NCBI GenBank assembly: GCA_004794785.1
Contig: SJOL01008723.1
Span: forward strand, 480,126 to 544,125
Source: Opisthorchis felineus
Taxonomy: Eukaryota > Platyhelminthes > Trematoda > Opisthorchiida > Opisthorchiidae
Direction of reading: 5' to 3'
DNA length: 64,000 nt
Shown here: piece after piece, positions 59,071 to 64,000 of the stretch
Layout: each line of letters begins with the position of its first letter
How positions within the stretch are numbered: position 1 is the first letter of the stretch
Made by a program: the position numbers and the translations under genes
The notes under the pieces: generated by a model
What the model saw: the letters and a program-made list of their open reading frames with translations, nothing else
Told to the model about the DNA's origin: nothing
The model's database searches: none

Positions 59071-62000
59071 CTGAAGAAAAAAATTGGGAATTATGGGGCA
59101 AATCTTGTGCTGAGGCACACAAATATAAGCAACCCTAGCTGCCTGGGTATTTAAACAAGGCCATTCTATCCACTCCACAAAAGTCCCCGAACCCACGCAT
59201 ATTACCAGATACGCTACATAAAGTGAAACAGACAGCTCACTAATTTAATTCGACATCTGTGACAGTAAGATAAAAGAGTGCATACTGATGTCCAAAGGAT
59301 GAGTTTGACTGATATTTTACTGTTCACTGGATGCAGCTGTGATTCAAACTAAAGCAACCATACACATGGGCATCGCACGAAAATAAGGTAGCCACATAAT
59401 TTTCCAAAGCGAAATTTGTATTCTCGAACTCAGAAAACAACATAACAACAACAACTGTAAGCAACCTGGAAGCATAATTCGCCCTTAGGGCTCTTCAACC
59501 TCCAGGACAGCTTATTACGAACGAGACATGGACAACTTCAGCCGATTTCAGTGCAAGATCATCCAGAGTTCAGTCTAACTGCGCATTCAACTAAACCACG
59601 ACAGCCATGTAGCCATCGAACTTTGTTTGTCTCATGAAACAGATCACCAGCGTGGCAATATATAGTAAAGTAAGGAATCCCTCTTCAAATGTCCATATAC
59701 TTGAAACTACCGATCAAAACGAATTAAACAGTAACCTGACCAGTGTGATGTATGGATAGGTTAAATCTGATGGCGATTGCACCTGATTAGAAAAAGTATC
59801 AACGATTTCACGTAAAGTTCTGCTTACATTTGACATTGTCAACCCGGGAGTAATTGAAATGCTGATCGAAATAAACTCTAGATATTTGGGACGTAGGTGT
59901 CAAGAAGAATGTAAGCCTATATCTCAAGATGGGTATCCCATTCAGGTCAGATACTTTTGTCGAGTCTGTCCCATTCCCACGCTTCAAATCCCATTGCAGT
60001 CATTTTATTTTGCCTCCGACCAAGACTGTGCGTAAAAGCCACAATCCGACCATGAGTAATGTGTGGGACCATAAACATTGTGTCACCCTCTCTAGCTGTA
60101 AAGGCATTTTATAGAGAGGAAAATGTTGGTAGCTCAGGTGGCGTAGATGGTCGTTGGCTTGTTTGCTGTCCATTTCAGCGTAAAGGCATTTGTTTTGTAT
60201 ACTACACTACAATGATTATTGGTAAAACCATTGCGTGGGATGTCACTGAGGGTGTAGACTATGGGAAGCAATAAATGCCTTAAGGTCAAGGGTCAAAATA
60301 GGGGCCGGTGTTCACATAGGTTGATCAGAGACACATCTTTTGCAAAGAAGTGCTTAAGTCTCTTTGATTTGAAGATGTTTGGTTCCCGCATGGAGGATAA
60401 CCGTGACGAGGGTGGTCACGTAATTATGTCGTCGTCATTTTTTTCTTTAGTCAAGTCGCCCGGGAAAATACAGGATAACTAACTTCTACGAAATAACTAC
60501 TTATTGTTTCCAGTTCACGCGTCGCCTGATTTCACGATCCTGAGAAGAAAACCGTCAAAAACTATGCTTTGATTGCAGGACGGTCGCATAATTTCCTGAA
60601 AGGCGCACATTTGAAAAAATATACATGAAAGTACGCTGGCGCTGGCTAATGATACAGCCTAACCGCAGAATTGCTGAAGCTCATTGCATGCAGTCACTAA
60701 CGTACTAATATGTCCATTAAAACACTAGGAATTTTCAGAAACAGTTTTTGAAATGAATTCATGTGAATTATACTTTTTGTGAAGTAGTAAATGGCAGTAA
60801 TTTGAAATTGCCCATAATTACCAGGTGACTTGTGCTACGAGCCGTCGGAATGTTCTGATTATTGTAGAGGATAACTTCAGTGGTACCTGTGTATATGGCA
60901 TCTAGTCATTGACTCACGTCTGTTTATGAAGAACCTGTACTCAAGATTCTAGAATCATAGTTTTAGCCCAGTCTGGGAGACCTCAAATAGTGTCAGCTGG
61001 TGAGACTTCAGGCAATGCACATGATCTGATTATACTAGATCAGTAAATAAAAATCAGGAAATGTGCCGAGTAATTAGGTAAATTCATGGATATCCGGTGA
61101 TCCATCACCCATCTGAGTGCTCAAACGTTAGATATGCAATGAAAAATTTTGGTTTTTGTTGCCGTGTGCTCGATTACTTCGTATTGAATTCTTCACTTAA
61201 AAATCGCAATCGCACCATTGTTATCAGAAGATGAAATAACAGGGATTGCATGAACGGCAGATTTTCCGAGCCGTCTGTGTCGCCAGTTTCACTATATCTG
61301 GCTGTGTGATTGGTTCGTAGGAACAGTACTCATCGACCTGTACTGTCAGTAATGATTCCACCAGAACCAAAGCAAACTGATAAATAACATAAGACAGTTG
61401 GGTTGAGTAAACTAGGTCCACAGGTCTACCTATGTAAAAGGATATCAAAGAAAGATATCAAAATATAGGTATTTAGTGGCTGCTCACGAAATTCATTCCT
61501 GTACGTTTCAAATACGTTTGATGGAAAATGTTCACAAATCACCTGGAAATTTCAAAACATAGTGGCATATGCGGAAGGTTTTACGAGATATTTCCCGTCC
61601 CGTACAAGTGAACTTCGAGGCGAGCCCAAATGAAAATGCATTTTACATGCACCCGAAAATAGCATTAACTAAATTACTTCAGACATCAGTGTTTTACGTT
61701 CTGAATGTGTTCACTCGATACGGATTTTATCCCCAATGTGCCATTTATTTTCATGTCCACCAAGCACAACAGTATTTGGATTACTGTTTTGAACAATATC
61801 CATTAAGCCTTCCAACGAAAAATGACGAAAGTTGTCAAACTTGGTGCAATTTGGGTTCAATTAGAACATAAAGTTGATGGAAGCTCGGGGGTTGGGCCTA
61901 CCTGATGAGCTCCCAAAAAGGCGAAACTGGTTATGGGTTTTCGAAGTGTTTTCAGCAACCTTGCGTTTAGTTTTCTTTATGAAAATATACTGTGATATTT

Positions 62001-64000
62001 CGAATACCATACCAACTGAAACCTGAGACTGCGGTTGTGCAGCAAATTCAGTTTAAAGGTATCATAAACGAGAGATTTAGCCGGGTTTCAGACAAGTCTC
62101 CCGTGAGGAGCCAATTGGTATGCAAATGAGTGTATTTGTCGAAAGACCAGACAAGTTTTTTATTGTAAACAAGAATTTTGTCCGAGTAATTTGGACGAAA
62201 AGATTTAGAGCAAACCCGGGAATTCTACTTCAAATCCTAATTTTGTGCTTCTTGGTTTATGTACACACAGGTCTCTCCAACTGGAGCTGCGCTAACCGAT
62301 CGCTACGCAACAGCTGGATGCGTTGATTAGCCGTTCGTTATCCAGCAACGCGTCCTTACTAGTCTTTGGGCGGCAATTAAAGACTAACGATATAGTGGTT
62401 CGATCAAGTCTTGCCTCCTTATTTTACATGGCATTTACCCTACACCAACTGACACTAGCAGTTTTGAGTAAACTGATAAATTTTAATCGAGCTCTTCACA
62501 GAGGATTCTGATTTGTGTTTTGTTGTTTGTTCAAGGCCCTTTTATGTCACATTTTACTGCTTCGTGAGCTCCATTTGGAAGTGTGGTATTTCCACGTCAC
62601 GAGTTGGAAATATCCGTATCGCTTAGACATTTTTGCAGTTACGGATCTCTTAAATTATGACTCCACTAAGGTAACTATTGCCTCCAAAACGAGGGAGGAA
62701 AATTTTTTTCATAGGTAAATACATTCCTGCAGATGAAAAAGAGCTGCACAACTGTCCCATAAAGCTGACCCACATTTATTGGCGAACTGTCATTTCAAGT
62801 GATTTAACTAACCACCACACATCACAGAACATTTGACTGGTTGGATTTGACGTAGTTGGTTAGGCTAATAACTTTGTCCTTGATACGCCCAGAAGCCATT
62901 TGCCACGACGTTTTGCAGTCAATAAACCGTAAGAAGGAACTGACCATAATGATTCAGTAATCGTCAAGTTCTCGAAAGTTGGGTGCTTTACTTGTGTGAG
63001 TTAACCAAAGCAAATAATTCCCAATGATTTACATCACAGAGGCTGACGATCATCGTACAGGCTGGTCTTGTTGCACTGGTATGTGTGAATAACAAACAAT
63101 CGCATCAAACGAAATGCCTAATTCCGTCTCACATCATACACATCCTCTTAAAGCAAGCAGATATAACTGAACTTTACAAGCCCCATTGCAGAAGCTTTCA
63201 ACAAGCTATCATTGATTATCTGCCGAACAAGAAACAAGCCTGTTGGGGTGACTTAGAAATTTCCCCAAGTTATCTCCCTTATAGAGAATAGAGTACGAAT
63301 ACTAACAGAGGAATATGACACATACTAGAGGGACCATTAACTTCAACCTTGTGTTTCTTTTGTGAGTTATCTTCCGCACATATTCAAATGGTTGCTAAAA
63401 TGAACCGATGATTATTTTAAGCGACTTGAATATCGTGACAAGAGATAATTGTCATTCAGTACCCAGTGTTACGGTTTCCTTAAATAACAGTGATAAACGT
63501 TAACAGAAAGAGTGACTCTGATTAGAAGACGTGAAAACACGTTTGTATTTGTAATTTTTTTTATCTTGGTCCGGACATCATGTTTATCTGTTCTCTTCTA
63601 TTAACTTGAAAGTCATATGCGCAATGTAGGTCTTTATAAATAGCCGCAACTCACATGTGTATGAAAATCAACCTCTGCCTTTCAGGAAAAAATATCGCCA
63701 GTCTTTCACATAGTCAGTTACTTCTCGTAAAAAACCGATAAACTGGCATCAGTGGAATTGCTGAGATGAATTCAGCTATGAAGGAGACTGCTAAGCCCTA
63801 TTCAATTTGCTTTGATTAACAGCCACTAATGAAGCATACTGGCCTAAGAAATAAAAGTCTGCGGTCTCAGGATGACTCATGTAATATCCTGTGCAAGCCA
63901 ACCGCATAAAACCGAACAAGAGTATTCAAATTCTTGCGTGTTCAAAATGTCACCGATGATTCTCAACCCAAAAATAAGTCACACAAATCTGGGTTTTCTG
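59071..64000 (-). other. Upstream intron of the EGF-Ig-LY gene, presumed
   Basis: No EGF, NIDO or G2F coding pattern found. Because exon 1 begins at a phase-1 acceptor, intron must follow it at higher coordinates and at least one more exon must exist upstream. The only structure recognised is the hammerhead-like repeat near 61900. Confidence 0.5.
61890..62150 (+). repeat. Hammerhead-ribozyme-like repeat, copy 2 (core intact)
   Basis: CTGATGAG (61902-61909), a 12-base spacer CTCCCAAAAAGG, then CGAAAC (61922-61927). The boxes and spacer length match the Schistosoma hammerhead as I recall it (spacer TCCCAAATAGGA). Stem II can pair only partly (GCT with GGC). Stems I and III are not clear, so activity is doubtful. 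About 230 downstream bases match the copy near 10060. Confidence 0.65.

Noticed and set aside
61224..61448. Minus-strand frame with VDEYCSYEP and CRSCNPC, considered as an upstream exon
   Set aside because: An acceptor-like CTGACAG precedes it, but the cysteine pattern fits no EGF, NIDO or G2F module and no matching donor was found.

Overview
Eukaryotic genomic DNA, almost certainly from a parasitic flatworm. The main evidence is a family of decayed RTE/CR1-type non-LTR retrotransposon copies whose reverse transcriptase and C-terminal segments look like those I recall from tapeworm (diphyllobothriid) and fluke genomes. Two repeats carry a hammerhead-ribozyme-like core very close to the Schistosoma one. 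Multi-kilobase introns and TA microsatellites also fit. A diphyllobothriid tapeworm is my best guess; the species is not established.

The window is dominated by one large minus-strand gene whose coding exons run from 59070 down to 7759. I assembled 32 exons (4,857 nt, 1,619 codons) by reading cysteine patterns and GT/AG splice sites. The predicted product is a secreted or extracellular-matrix protein: about 31 EGF-like modules of the nidogen (EGF_3) type with the GF/YxGDG signature, then one immunoglobulin domain, then an LDL-receptor class B (YWTD/LY) beta-propeller region. It resembles nidogen/entactin, but has a far longer EGF array and an Ig domain where vertebrate nidogens have thyroglobulin repeats. 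The N-terminus (signal peptide, any NIDO or G2F domain) is not visible and probably lies beyond 64000. The C-terminus beyond 7759 could not be resolved.

Exons 1 to 27 all begin and end in phase 1, and all but exon 2 encode exactly one EGF module, so single exons can be gained, lost or skipped without breaking the frame. Four close pairs of exons (types A and B, split by introns of only 130-144 bp) show that a two-exon block was tandemly duplicated. A third type (C) occurs twice. Exon 28 packs four EGF modules. Exons 29 to 32 switch through phases 1, 2, 2 and 1.

Region by region. 300-5850: two adjacent broken non-LTR copies on the minus strand. 6790-7420: a long foldback repeat and a tRNA-derived SINE. 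7759-11458: LY exons, with a hammerhead-type repeat and a tRNA-like sequence in the intron between them. 12149-13730: Ig exon and four-EGF exon. 13731-17148: an intron with TA repeats and a non-LTR fragment. 17149-59070: the EGF exon array, with further non-LTR fragments at 25955-26838 (minus) and 37515-38115 (plus). 59071-64000: no exon recognised, but a second hammerhead-type repeat at 61890-62150.
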